From NCBI GenBank assembly GCA_949358305.1, contig OX442314.1, positions 17,973,060 through 18,037,059 on the forward strand: 64,000 bases of DNA, written 5' to 3'. The notes under the pieces were generated by a model, which worked only from the letters and a program-made list of their open reading frames with translations, was not told the DNA's origin and did no database searches. This document shows, in pieces, positions 46,001 to 59,442 of the stretch; the stretch's first letter is position 1; each line of letters begins with the position of its first letter. The position numbers and the translations under genes are program-made. This DNA is from Strigamia acuminata (Eukaryota; Arthropoda; Chilopoda; Geophilomorpha; Linotaeniidae).

Positions 46001-49000
46001 ACCTGTTGGTATTGCCGTGTGTGCAGATAGGATTGATTGCGCAGTTTGAATTTGGCATATAAATTCCAGGCGCAGGCCGTAAGTACATCAATCATACAGC
46101 AGCTGTCAGCTGCAAACGGCAAACATTTCAAATTCTCTGGTTTATCGGACAAAAAAATCTTTTTGTTGAATCCTTAATTAAGGTGCAACAAACCTCGAAT
46201 AATTTATGAACAGCTCCTTGCAGCTGTGACTCTTCTAAAAAATAATGATACCAATACTAATAATAATAAATATTGGATTTAAAAATTTTTAATATATTTT
46301 AATTTCTATTTTATTTAAAAAAAAAAAAAAAAACACTAAAATGTAGGACTAATCATTTCAAAACGTCAAATACGAAAGCAAAGAAAAAAGTCAAACAGAT
46401 AAAATTGAAGCAAAAGAAAACATGAAAGTGAATCGAAAGAAAACAGATGAAAGTGAATCAAAAGAAAACAGACGAAAGTGAATCAAAAGAAAACAGATGA
46501 AAGTCAATTGAAAAAAAATAAAGAGGAAATCAAAATTCTCTAATTCTAAAGCTGTAACCTTTTTCAATATAAAATTGTTCTAGCCTAAAACTAATTAGTA
46601 ACATAACCCAGAGCAGGAGGGAAAGAAACTAAAGTGCTCTAGCCGCATGTCATCCCTTTGGAAAGGGAGTTTCTCTTGATTGAATGCACGGCGCAATCTA
46701 ATTATAATTGATTTTTCCCTCCTGCAATATGTCAACAACAAAACAGTAATTTTATGATCAACTTATTACTCACGCGTAAACATTCCCTCCAAATAGATGA
46801 AATTATATAGAAAATTATATAGTGAAAAAAATACGAATAACCCGTAAAAAAAAAAAATCGATGATAAGAAAACAACAAATAATTTCACAAACGAAACATA
46901 AATTTTGCATCCGCCATCTCCAAATATTAATTTGATTAATAATTAGAATAAAACCAATTTCAACGTTAACGGCAAATGAAAAAAATGTTTAATCAGAGCG
47001 CCTCACGGTCCTTCAAAGTCTGCAAGAAGCAGTGGAATGTTAATCAAGGGGACCCCCGTTCCCCCTGCTTAAAGCCAGTTCAGTACGAAAATAATTCAAT
47101 GGATGCAATGCGTAACAATTGGGTTTGGTGAGGTCTATGTTACACAAGAAATTATTGAATTTTTTCCCTTAGCGATTTAATTAGTTTTGGGATTTTATAA
47201 CACGCAGTTTGTTGCTTCATTTATTTAATTTAAGAACGAAGCTTCGCAACCTCGTCGGTCATCATCAAGTTTCATCTTTTTCTGCAGTGTCTTTCGGCCC
47301 TTGTATTGTGTGTCTGCAGTCAGCAGCCACACAATGCCTGCCGCTACTATCTAATTTAAACTCGCTTCAAGTGTTTTAAACTTTTCACATGCAATTACGT
47401 TCCATTTATCATTAAAATGGCAGTAATTGGCATAACGTAATGTACTAATATTAATTAAAATAAACAAAAAGCATTCATTAATCCAATTAGGAAAGTAATG
47501 CACAATTTATATTATTGCATTTCCATCCACCTGCATACGCAGCAATTTAAGATATTAATTAATTTACACTTTTAGATAAGCTAAAAAAAAAAAAAAACCT
47601 TAAAAATCCAGTATTTCTCTCCTTTAAAAAACAGTTTAAACTTGGAATAAAGGAAGCCTCAAACCATGACAACTCAAAACAAATTGCATCAAATAATAAG
47701 GTGGACATGGTTTAGGCCCAAAGGTTAAGAACGGCTTAGTAAACACTTTGAAAAATCCGTGGGAACGCGAATGGGTGGACAACATCTCATCATCTTGAGT
47801 GCCACGCGTTTGATTGGCACTCTTCCTCATCACATCAGAAACGCGCAAAGTGCGCGGTTTAAAGGTAAGTAGAAAAAATAAGAAATAAAAATAAAAGTAA
47901 GAGTAAATAACCGAGGGAAAAAAACGAAAAACTCATCGAGCTTATCTAAACCCTTCTCTCTTTCTCTCGCCGAGTAGGTTTGTTAGAGAAATAAAAACAT
48001 TGCGGTTAATTTGAGCAACCACAAAGTTACATCATTTACCATCTGTGGCGCTGACGCACTTGACACGCTCCCGCGCCTCAACATGGTAGTTTTTAAAGTG
48101 CATGAAGGGCCCGCTGGGGTCATATACTCCTTGCGGGTAGTAGAACTTAGATGAGCTGTGCTGCCATTCGAACCGTTCATATCCACCGGACGCCGAAAGA
48201 ACCACTTTACCGTAAACCTGTGTTAAACGGGATAAAATTTAAATGAAGAAAATATAAAATAAAATCTCGAAAATCCATTAAACGCACCTCAAAATACTTA
48301 TGTAAAAAACTAAAAGGTACGTAAACTTCTTGGCCCTCGCGTCGACACGAAATGGGATAGTCGCCATTGATCAAACATTCAATTTCCTCCAATGTGTTTG
48401 TATTAAAATCTTGCCTCGTCGGTCCGTTCACTGCATTCCCATACACCGAGTCTTCCATATACGAGTCATCTTTATGAAGTTCCTAAGAAAGAGAGATAAA
48501 AAATCCGAATTACCCCATTATAGTAACAGATATTAAACATCAAATCAGATTTATCTACGGAATGGGCCCACAGCATAGATTTGTCCCATATTTTATTACC
48601 TTTAAATTTCCCCGCTCGAGGCACCTGAAACTACCAGAAAACATAGCGAAAAGACATGTTGCACCAACCTCATAAATCGATCGTCTTTAAGTGGGGCTAC
48701 TTATAAAAATGCTCAAAGTGCCTTCAATTACTCATCGTAAAACTTTTATTGTCTAATTTTCAAACTCGAGCTCAACATCTGCGCATGCGCACTTCATACT
48801 TAAACTTTAAATCTCTTTTTATATATTTTTTTATATTTTTTTTTTCGTAAAAAAAAGTTAGATTTCGACTCGGAAAGTCGACAGTTTTAATTTTTAAATT
48901 GCCTAACTTGGTGCAAAGTAGCTCAATCTTGGCCAACCACACGTTGTGAGTAGGGCTATGTGATATTATTAATGGTTGGTGTGCGCTTAATGGCAGGTGC

Positions 49001-51139
49001 AACCCACCACACACTTGTCGAAAACAGTAATGAGAAAGTGATGGATATTTTCAGAGCTCCTTTAATGTACTTAGAGTCCATAATTATTCCCACTACCTTC
49101 AAATTTATGATGCCGAGAATCGTTACAACCCACGGTGTTACAACCTCGCATATCCCCCTTTCACGCGCTAATATGCGGGTTTCGTTTCGCAACTTTGCTA
49201 CAGGTTTCTCGTTCAAATTACCTCGTCAGTTTCACTCCAACCTCAACTTTTCTCAACAAACAAAAGGCTACACTAAATTCCATTGGAAACGGGCATTTTA
49301 ACAATAAAATTTGAATAAAAAAGGGAATTTCTACTTGGTTTTTAAGAAGCAAGTATAAATTCCCAACTTAAGTGATTCTGCCTACAAAGAGAGAAAGAAA
49401 TCTTCCTTGGAGCATGACAATGCACTTGCAAAGTAAACATTTGCTTAGACATTTACACCTCAGAGGTCACATACATTCTTAAAACATTCGTAAAACATGT
49501 TAAATTATACATTTTTCTAGTTTTGTATACATTTAGCATACTCTTTAAAATAAGTTTCTCGAAAAATGTCTTCGACCTTGCATTTTTCAATTGAGGCAGT
49601 TTCAAACAAAGACGGTGAACAAAAGAATTTGGTCAATTGTTTTAGTTAAATTGTTGTATAGTTCAACGCGTCAAGAATTAAACTGTTTGCTTGGCGGATG
49701 AGCGGGTGTAATGATAGTGCGCTTCGTTGAATGTTGTGTTTTTGTTTAAAATGCACTTTGTAAATGGCATCTTTTCCACAGAAACGGAAACAACGGAGTC
49801 GTTATTGCAACTCAATCTACTGATATACAATTTCAACTAAATTGCTTTCTTGGAACAATTGACAAAATATCCCATGTAACAACAGCAAGAACAGCTTTCC
49901 TCCAATAGAGTTCCTCAATAGACTCATTTTTCACAAACCTGGAGGAGGAACAACTGATAAGATCAGTGGCAAATCTCTAAAACAGGTAGACACTCCCACG
50001 CTTCACTTCGCCGTCCAAAAATGCAGTTTAACCTTGTCAATTTCAACGTATTTCAGCCTGATAAAAAGCCAATATTGTTATTGCCTTTGAAAGAAGTTGT
50101 AAATTTTTTCTGTGGGAACCTATTACTACATAAACTACAACTTCTTACTAAATTATTGGATAAACTGCATAATCTATACACTGCAGACATGCTCCAGACT
50201 TCCTAGCATAGCCTCGGTGCATCATATTTCATGTCATTTATTCTCATATTTTTCAATAGCTCAAGGTGGATTCGATTTCTCCACAAAGAGAGTAAACAGA
50301 AAAATATTTTTTTTTTCATTGAATTGGATTTGAAGCCACACTGATGGTAAGAATGTTCCGTGCGGCCTTACGCACGATTATCTTTTAAAGTGATATGTTA
50401 AAAAAAAAAAAACGTCAAAAGCCAAATAACAAAGATAAGAATTAACTTTTGTTTTCCACAGGCACTTCAGAAATCAGAAGCATCAAAAACTCATCTTTAA
50501 ATTTAAAATTCTTCAAAATGGAAATGTAGATATGCATGCATTAGCTTAATTTTTACAGGGCTTTGTTCAGAAATTTATGCGAAAATGTGGAATTGTTCCT
50601 ACATTACGTTTAATGCACATAGTAATTACTTTTTATCTATTTTTTTTCGTCGCAGGAAAAGGACTCGACAGATAAAGCCATGTAATGTCAAAATAATTTG
50701 CTAGAATATTAGTACATGACATTTATCTGTTTTATTCTTCATTAAATGTCAGGTATCCCATTTGCCAAAACAACAAACGTCATAAAACAAAAATTACTTT
50801 CCTCCATTTCCTTTAAAAACCACAAACTTTTCCATCAACTACTTCAACAAAGAAATTGTTTAGTGATCTTCAAGCAGCCAATACAATACACGAGAAAGAA
50901 ACTTTTCAATTAAAAAAAGATAGAAACTCCTCGAAGCATCTTTTCCTCGTGAATAAATTATTCATTTCCTATTCTGCTCTTACCTGTAGACTAAACTTAG
51001 TTTGAAGGTGTGTATGAACAGCTTCCGGGAAAGGATTTTTGGCTTCCAGATGTTGACCACATCGAGTCCAATAAGACAGCAGCGTAAAAAAAGACCCAAT
51101 GACGATGAGGAGCAGCAGTCCCTTGAGGTTGACTCTCAT
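43014..51139 (-). CDS. Glce: Heparan sulfate D-glucuronyl C5-epimerase, five coding exons
   Basis: Exons, in transcription order: 51139-50984, 48482-48288, 48217-48040, 44389-44156 and 44098-43014. They join in phase to 615 aa, the usual size. The enzyme converts D-glucuronic to L-iduronic acid in heparan sulfate in the Golgi. Exon 1 gives a type II signal anchor (residues 7-24, [18 protein letters not shown]). Exon 3 carries [14 protein letters not shown] and exon 4 [13 protein letters not shown]. The catalytic C-terminal domain in exon 5 has [26 protein letters not shown] (Tyr478, Tyr481), YDLRHF (Tyr558) and ARWDYHTTH (Tyr576); tyrosines of these motifs are catalytic in characterised epimerases. 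A stretch near residues 505-530 looks longer than in vertebrate proteins. Introns are 2.5 kb, 70 nt, 3.65 kb and 57 nt. A pyrimidine-rich acceptor 22 nt before the ATG (exon start at 51161) implies an upstream non-coding exon. Confidence 0.96.
44099..44155 (-). other. 57-nt frame-neutral intron of the epimerase
   Basis: Donor GATG|GTAATATT and acceptor TTTTTTTTAG|AATC. The length is a multiple of three and there is no in-frame stop, so retention would add 19 mostly aromatic and aliphatic residues (beginning [11 protein letters not shown]) instead of truncating the protein. Homologous proteins lack such an insert, so it is read as an intron. Confidence 0.85.
45886..46076. repeat. Inverted repeat related to 29338-29410
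   Basis: The left arm GCGCAGAATCTTGATGCCAA and the complement of the right arm, GCGCCTGGAATTTATATGCC, frame about 190 bp, and both continue into AAATTmAAACTGC. The left arm also resembles the 29.3 kb repeat. Likely an old MITE. Confidence 0.5.
46424..46505 (+). repeat. 25-bp tandem repeat, three full units and one partial
   Basis: Units start GAAAGTGAATCAAAAGAAAA and end CAGAT or CAGAC. The third full unit ends at 46498 and a diverging partial unit follows. Minisatellite in an epimerase intron. Confidence 0.88.
48483..50983 (-). other. First coding intron (2.5 kb) of the epimerase gene
   Basis: Bounded by the donor CTACAG|GTAAGA and the acceptor CTTTCTTAG. Overlapping open frames occur on both strands at 48.96-49.30 kb, but no motif was recognised in either, and nothing else was seen. 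Confidence 0.7.
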
Positions 51140-54100
51140 CCTTAGCACAAGTGACAGCAGTCTATTCAAAAGGAAAAAAAAAAAAAATTTAAAAAAAAAG
51201 ATAAAATTCATTAAAATGGGGATTTGGTCAAAGTCCTAGTAAAGCCCACAATGAAAACAGGTGAGTTGCCACCAGAGACCTATTCAAAACCCTCGAGAAA
51301 AAACACAGCACACACGAGCGAACAATTCATCATGTCTTAGAGGCCCAACGAGCCACTTCGTTTTCAACTTGGGGCAGCGAAAAAAGTAAAGAAATAAAAA
51401 TACACATCAAACTTATTGCCACCAATACCACATTCACCCGAGCTTTATTGCTTTAATCAAAGAGATAAGACAATATTTTCCCTCTACTTTTCTTATCTGG
51501 CTTTCTAATTAGCGGTGCCTCGGATTTTGCTATCTCAACAATGCATCTTAGCTTTCATCTTTCGAACACAGACTTAAATTACCTCGTGCCTCCACAATGA
51601 ATAAATAATGCCTACAACAACACACGTGCAAACACTGTATTCAGAGACGCCCACAGTTGTTTATCATTGTCGCCAGCACGGCCTCTCAACCGTCTCGAAT
51701 GCCCGTACACCTATGCACATCAGTAACCACAAAACATCATGCTCGTGGCATGCTATAAACGTTTAAGTTATAGCTCAAACAATTTTGGAAAAACTAACTG
51801 AATCAAAAGTAAAGCGGAAGGTTTTACAACTTTTTTTAACGGGATTTTCCGAAAATCACGTAAATAAATTGGAAATGTAATGCCAGTAAGCCAGGGTAGT
51901 CCGTTACTTGCTTGGAAACAAGAGTATTGAAATTCCTCACGACCGTGCTCACTTTGGCGCGCAGCTGTGAGAGGTCATTTCTGACTTCGATTCGAAGTTT
52001 GATAAGTTAGAACATGAGCTCGGATCACGATGTCCAAAAATGTTAGTATAACCCCAAAAAAAAAATTATTTTTCTGACTGTTGACAGATGATATGTAAAT
52101 ATTTACGTTGAAAGCTAAAAATGTTCCGTTTCCATCGTCCGAATGTGATTAGGTTTATCAAAACAAAAAGTTTGTGCGTCAATGCAATGATTTCCAGTCA
52201 ATGGCAATTTTCTCAAGTTACCTTCCATCTACTGACGGTTTTGATGGCATCATTTGTAGGAAGAGGGCGAGGATGGGAGAAAGAAATGTCAAATCTGGGC
52301 TTTGGCGGTCGGTTGTGTTATGAGAAGACGCAGGCATGAAATCAATAGATGGAATGGCATACCAGCCAAAAACGAGCAAGTTCCAAAACCCGCTTGCCTC
52401 ACATAACTACCTGCTCGAATTCCTCGCCGACCGCTTTCACAATTTTTTTTCTTTTTTATTTCACGCGCAATTTTTTTCCCACTCTGTTTGCATAGAAGAA
52501 AAGCGCGCGTGTGTTTTTTCCCTTTGTGCGCTATGATTTACACATCTTGCTCGTAGCCCCAACCGTCATAAGGTGCGATGAGTGAAAAACAAATTAATTT
52601 AAAATTCACCACACGACTCAACCTACGACTCTATTTCCTACAAATGAAACTCACTCACGCGAGCAGAGCACAAACTCACTCATACAAACTGCAAATGACA
52701 AGAAAAGAAACGTAACCCTTTAATACTCTTATATTAAAAGTGCCCCTGATCGAAGTGAAACATCGTTTCGTAACCAGCTGCTGCTGCTCTCAGTATTCAT
52801 AGTCGGTACATAACACAAATCACAAGAGATTCTTTTCCCAAAAAAAACGAGGGAAAAAAAATCGCGTGAATAATTTTTTTTTATTTTATATAAATCAAAA
52901 CGTGATTTCCAATGAAATGGCTCCATTTTCTCCAGAAAACTTAATTATCGAACGAAATCTACAAGAAATAGATATCTCATTGTTCCAACTCCAAGTGTTT
53001 TTGTCCCATTTATATTTACTTATTTTTCCACTTCTCTTTATTACTCTTTTTTTCTCTGTAAACAACTTCGATCACGCTTTTTTTATGACGTGTTATTCGA
53101 GCCATTAAAAACAACTAAACCCTTCTGTTTGTAATTCAAGTTAATATTCCTCTTTTCTCAACTTTCTTTCAAAATTTGCTTCAATGAATTTCAATTGCCA
53201 TTATGGGAAATGTAAACGCAATCATTCCCGTAGGAGTTGGCACTAAGGTAAGACTCATCCAAATACGTATTTCAATTATAATGGATCTCGTGATAGTTTA
53301 CCTCATTTCTTTAAAGTTCCACCAAATCAGACTCGCTCATAAATGTTGCCAATAAACCAAATCAAATAACTCCCTTGGCACGAAGTTTGGGCATCGTAAG
53401 AAAAGGTTTAAGATAAATATCAAGTATCAAGTTTCATTGGAAACTCGAAACTACGAAATGGTATATGTGTGGTGTTGGCCAGACCAGATAAAACTCAAAA
53501 CTGCAAAAATTGATTATTGTATTGTGCAAGAAAAGTGAGAATAAAGCGGAGAGTTATGACAGTGTCAGCCAGAAAAGAAAATTGCGGTTTTTTTCTCTAT
53601 GCTTGTAACCTTTAGGTTAAGAGAACAATCCATCAAAAAAGACGGTCATCATGCTGAAACTGCCATCAGTGTGTGGTCTATTTTTATTTCTTATTTATTT
53701 TTTTAAATAATTTGTAAAAAAATATTGTCACTTGGTTAAAATTTGACGAAAAAACAAGAAATGACGAGGTACGAACATAGAAAAATGTGATAAAACATCT
53801 CATTGCGTACTTATATTAAAGCAGAGGGGGAAAGGGGAACTGGGGAGCACCTCGAAATTTATTTGCGCCTTGCGCTGGTTTTAACTTGATAAAACAACAC
53901 GCGCAATTGTACAGTGTCAAAATAATTCACCAGTTGTAAAGCGCCAAGTCCAATAAGATAAGGGGAGAAAATATAATGGGCAAAGAGAGAAAAAGAAAAC
54001 AAAACGGGTGAAAAAGGTTAGAAAAGTATTTTTTTTTAATTTCTTTTCTAGTTTGACCGTTTTTTTTACCAGAAAATTTTTCAAACAAAAAAATCCCACG

Positions 54101-57100
54101 TTGCAGAAATAAGGAACTTTTATCTTGTTAACTAGGAAATAAAGGTGTTTGTCGAACGAAAAAAAATTGTGTGCACAATGAGGGCGGTAATGGGTTTGAA
54201 GAAGCATTGTTCGAGTTCAAAGGTCGAGACATGGTCTTCCACTTACTACCCTTCGCCTCAAGTCTGTTTAGTGACAGTTTCTTTGGTAACTGCGTTCCCA
54301 TAGCAACACGATTTGGAAAACCAGGAAGTAAAAAAAAGTGCGGATCAGTGAGATATAAATTTTAGGCAAAAACTGTGCGAAAAAAGTGTTAGAGCAACTC
54401 ATCGTTGTGGTGTTGGCGCCGACGCCCTCAACAAGAGAAGTTGTACACATAAATCCAAGTCGATTTTTTTCTCCCTCTTCGTTTACATTTAAAAAGAAAT
54501 GGAATAAGATCAATGAGAAAAAAACCTCAACGAACGGATCGTTCAGTGTGAAGTTTGGAATCCTTCCATTTTGCGCAGTGTGATGACGGTTTTGATTGGA
54601 AATTATGGAACAAATAGTGCACCCGTGCAATTTTCTACGAAGCAGCTCGTTTTTCATCCGCTTTAGCGATTCGAGGAAAGAAAAACTATTTCCTTGCATG
54701 TGTTATCACGACATGACAAACTGAAACCCTTGCAACCGTGCATATTCTATCTAATGTGGTAGAACAAAAATAGCATTAAGAATTTTTATTTTATCACCAA
54801 GTTTAAGTTATAAAGCTGAATCAGGTTACAATTCCATGACATCTGCACTAATTTTCAAATGGCATTGCCAAGCAATAATGTAGTTAATTGTTTGCTTTAT
54901 TGGAGCTTTGCTGCATTTCACTAACAAATGAAATTAATTTCTCATAGGAATAGTAGAGAATGACAATTGCAATTTTTATTAAAATTAAAATTAAAATAAA
55001 TTTTACACGACTTAGCAATGTGAACTTATTTAAAACTGTCACTGGCCGCATTTCACGCGTTAACTTTTACATTTAGACTGGTTTAAATAAGCTTAAATGA
55101 CTTTATGAATGCGCCTACTATTTTGAAGTTACCGATTTAAAATAAAAAACATTTTGTTAATATAAAAAGCCAATACCTGCGGCCGCAAAAGTGAAATAAC
55201 TTTGAAAATTGGATTATTAAAAAGTAAAATCATTACTTGTTATAGAATAATCCAATTTATCGAATTCATCAGTTTAACCTTGACAACGCTGCACCTGGAT
55301 GTGTACATTTCCTGGTAGTTGTTAGCTTAACAAATGAAAACTACCAAGTTTTCTCCAAACTTTTAATGTATTCTCAACTCCCCAACCTCCAATATTTATC
55401 TGCATTGCCAACTAACTGGGGATCTTCAGAACAAAATTGCCCTAATAACTAAAGGGTAAACATAGAGGAAGGAAAGTGGACGTAAACTAAAAACCACTAA
55501 TGAAGTCCCAACCTCAACGAAACTGTCGTAGATTAACGCAGCACTTGCAGACGGCACACAAAAATCTCATTAGTGGCGGATTAATCAAACTTATACACTA
55601 AACTGTGTATAAAACGCTACGATCAACACCTTGGATTACAAAATGTTGCGCACAACTGCTTGCCTTAGCCATAAAAGTTTTACTAGTTTTTATTCCGGCA
55701 TGTTCCTAACAAATTCTTTAACATTAAGAAACTATTACGCAAAATTAAAAGTTAAAGCTAACATTCATGGACTTGCTTGAGGTATTTAAAAAATAATAAT
55801 CCGTCTTTCCATCCATAAGTAATGCTAAGTAAAAAAAAATCTTTTCTGCTTGTACGTATACTAAATGCATTTTTAGCATCAGAAATCCATTTTGAAACTA
55901 ATTAATCACATTGAAAAGACAAAGTCAAACTGATTATTATAGGTTTTGTGCATCCAAATTCAAAGTCCAATTTTGGATTTTAATTTAAGCTTCACCACGT
56001 CATTTAAACCGCTAAAGGTGATTGATTAAACGAAAATTTCTGGCAATCATTTGACAAATCGAACGTACGACCGCCGAAGATTTCAAACGGGATAAAAATG
56101 TCTGCCATTATAATAAAACGATTAAGCAAATCGATGCAATATGTTTTCCGTTAATTTGAAAATGTATTTTTTTTAAACAAAGAATCTTAATCTCCTCATC
56201 AATTTTTAAAAATCGTCTTTCGGTATACAGTTCTAAAATCCTCGCAAAAAATAAAAAAAAAATTGGAAATTTCTCCTCCAAAATGGGACCTAAAGATGGA
56301 TATTCATACGCAACATTTATCACCTTTTTGTCCCAAAAATTTGAACTGAAATTCAATTGCTACGTATGATTTATGAAGAAGATAAATCATTGTCGCCTGA
56401 ACAGAAGGGGAGACCAGGAGAGCTATAAAGTAAAGCACAATGCAACATTTAAGTTTATTTATTCACACTAATAAGCAAATTGAATCAAATTAATAAAGGC
56501 TAAAATAAGAATCACATTTAATGGACGGCTCTATTTGCAAGAAAAATTCTATTCTATTTCCTTCAACCAGATCAATACACGACTCAGTCGATATGTGATT
56601 AATCTCAGCAAAATTAATCTAGTAAACAGCCCATCTCATTTATTTCCAAAAAAGCACCCAATTACTTAAAATTTATAAAAATTCAACAAACAAAAAAAAA
56701 ATAAAAAAAAAATAAAAATACCAAATTCCTAAGTCACTTAGTGAATTGAACTACACCCACATCAAGGTCTTCAATTACCAACACTAATACAATGAAACAA
56801 TTCCCTTTGAGGAATATCAACCAGATCTGAAACCCCCACCTGTGTAAATCTGATCATTAACACCAACGCTAGTGGCATTTGGACCTTTTGATAAAATCTT
56901 CCCCCGACCATCTATTTTCGCTTGACGCTTTCCCAACCCTATTCGTCTTTCTACATCAAGAGTAATCTTTTTCCCTTCCCCATCTACCACTCCGAATTTT
57001 AATCAGGTTAATATGTCATCTTTGTGAGCGAATCGTGATTTATGTGAACTCGGTGCATAATTACAAATTTTGCTAGTAATTATAAAGCAAAATTAAAATT

Positions 57101-57528
57101 ATACTAAGCAAATAAATTTTTTAACTTATGGCTTATCTAATTTTTAAAATAATTCAATAGTACCTAATATGTAATAGTACCTTAAAGTGGATGTAAGTCA
57201 GGATCGAAAAGAATAGCAACCATCAGGTAGGTTAAAATTAGATTGAATGATATTATTAACATATTGTTACAGGTGGCCCTGCAGATGCATGCGCGTCAGG
57301 AATTATTATAAAAAGAAGTTAGAATCCGAACACTCCAGTATCCCCTCAATTGGGAGCCAACTAGGGGGAGCAATTACAAGAATGAAGAATTTTAACATTA
57401 AACTAACAATGTAAATTTAATAGAATAAATTGAAGTTAAGTTTTAAAATGAATTACAATGGCTCAAACTCGTTCTTAATCAACCCGCGGGAATCCGTAGA
57501 CTTGTGTAGGCTTCTTGGTTCCTTGCGG
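51140..57528. other. Epimerase upstream region, no gene recognised
   Basis: Should contain the untranslated 5' exon and promoter of the epimerase, but neither could be pinned down. A moderately GC-rich stretch at 54.17-54.72 kb, with open frames on both strands, is a weak promoter candidate. The right end of a GGCGCATTC-type MITE (TGAATGCGCCTA) is visible at 55106-55117 without a clear left end. Confidence 0.45.
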
Positions 57529-59442
57529 TCACGGACTGCACATCTGAGGCGGCGGCGGCTGAGATGGCGGCTGAGATGGCGGCGGAAACAGAGGAAGCAG
57601 CGGCGCTGTCGACAGTCTTGCAGGCAGCGATGTTGTGATTGTTGCTTTCGAAGTTGAAGATGTAACTGGTGGTATTGTGCTCACACGGGACGGTATCACA
57701 AAAGGAAATTCTCGAGACTTATCCTCCTCAATTGGAAGCGGCGTTCCAATTGATGTGCTTTTTGCAATTGTTCGATGTGGCGTGACCAAATAACTGCGGA
57801 TCAATGGTCTCAAAATTTTTTTTGCTGGTGTCTTGCACTTTATTGAATGAGGCATCAAACGATAATAGACCAAGAATTGGTGCACAGAGTCTGCAAGAAA
57901 AGGCTGTAATTTAGTTAATTTCTCCATTTCGTCATGGAAAACGTTGCGGTGCTGCTGCAATAACTTGTGGAGCAAGTTGAGCGCATTAGCGCTTGCCGAG
58001 CAGTGCGGGAAAGCCGACACCATCTCAGGAGCAGCACATTGCACAGCTGCCCCTGGCGCAGGAGCAGAGCGCGATACAGCCGATCCAAGCGCAGGAGCAG
58101 CAACAATCAAGTATGGTGCAGACTCGTTCGGCGGGGAAGCTTCTACATCCTGTCTAGGAGTGGCAAATTCAGCAGTCCTGCTTGTCGGAGTTTAGGCGCG
58201 CTTACAAGCGGCGCATCTGCGTGCGGACTTCGATGTGGTCACAGCGGTAGTCAAATACCTGACGGCACCAATCGTAACTCCAGCAGGGGACAGCAAATTA
58301 AAGGAGTGCAACCAATCGTGACCTATCAAAGGAATTGGCCCAGTCTTAGCAACACAGAGCAATAAGAGTATGTGCCACGGTCGTACAGCACCGGGATGTG
58401 GCACACTCCGTCCATCGGTTGTTGGTGGACATCTCAGAATCGAGTGGCTGCAACTAAAATCGAGAACGGTTATTATTATACATCTCGTGACTGATGGCTG
58501 TCGCTTCAGCGCCCATGTCAATCTCCATTCGCAATACGGTGTCTGCTATTCGCACATCCAGAACCAGCGGTTTGGTTTGCTTGATGCTGACGGAATTTAT
58601 CGCTTTCCTGGCTTGTTGAGGTGTCGTACGAATCAAATAAAAGGTGAGCTGCCTAGGCGCTGCAATGACAGTGTGGTGGGAAGTCGTTGCTGTGGTCGAG
58701 ATGCAGGCCGATTGTATGTGCCTGTCGAGGCCGCAGCCATGGCACTTTGCGCGACGATATTTGCACTTGCTGTTGTTGTGTTGTGGTCGTGGTTGGTCCA
58801 ACTGCTCTTGCTGTTGATCGGTGGTGTCCTTCGAGGAGCGTTTGCCACCGCGTTGGACTTCAATTAGGAAGTATCTTTGTTAATTTGGTGCATCATTACT
58901 TGAGAATCCACAAAACTCAAGATGTTGGAACCTACGAGCTCAGCTGCTCTGGCTGTTTCGAGGGCTGCCTCAAACGTAAGGCCCTTCCGCAAATACAAAG
59001 TTTCCTGCACCTGGTGCATATTCAATCCAACTATGAATTGGTTGCGCATTTAGTTGTTCTGCACTTCAGCAAACTCGCAGAATTTGGTCATCTGCTGAAG
59101 AGCAGCGGCAAATTCTCCCACAGTCTTGCTCTTATTCCGCTTGCAATTGCAGCACCACACAATTTCTCCCTGCGCAATTGGTTTTGGCTTCTAATATTTG
59201 TCCATCAGATCAACCAACTCCTTGTACTTCATCTTTGTCGTGTTCTTGGGCCGCGTCAAATCCACTATCTTGGAAAACGTCGTTATCCACATGCATGACA
59301 AAAGGGAGTTTACTTTGTCTACGTCCTCGAAAACATTTTGGCAGGCGAAGACGCAACCCATTTGTAGCATGTATGTCCCCCAGTTATCTTGCAGGTTGTA
59401 CAATAAGAGGCATGATGGCAGGCGATTAAATTGTGGAAACAC
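57529..59442 (-). pseudogene. Decayed, internally deleted gypsy-type retroelement
   Basis: Reading leftwards on the minus strand: gag pieces at 59442-59191 and 59049-58864 (MRNQFIVGLNMHQVQETLYL resembles gypsy gag); a gag zinc knuckle CHGCGLDRHIQSAC at 58744-58703; a protease-like stretch with DMGA in place of the usual D[ST]GA; and then 58110-57529, where LLHKLLQQHRNVFHDE (start of the RT region) runs almost at once into VYYRLMPHSIKCKTPA, which looks like the end of integrase. Most of RT, RNase H and the integrase core is therefore missing. Stops and frame changes separate the pieces. No LTR pair was found. It is a dead fragment. Confidence 0.75.

Larger units (their letters stand above)
44390..48039 (-). 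other. Third intron (3.65 kb) of the epimerase gene
   Basis: Holds a 25-bp tandem repeat at 46424-46505 and an inverted pair near 45.9-46.08 kb; otherwise no recognised structure. Open frames on either strand have no recognisable motif. Confidence 0.7.

Noticed and set aside
48960-49301. Overlapping open frames of 113 (plus) and 86 (minus) codons in an epimerase intron
   Set aside because: Neither has a motif or splice context; probably chance or an old repeat.
54268-54699. 143-codon minus-strand frame
   Set aside because: No recognisable domain. The sequence is somewhat GC-rich and open on both strands, so it was treated as a possible regulatory region only.
55106-55117. TGAATGCGCCTA, a right end of the GGCGCATTC MITE family
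   Set aside because: No left end or shared interior could be located, so a full element was not called.
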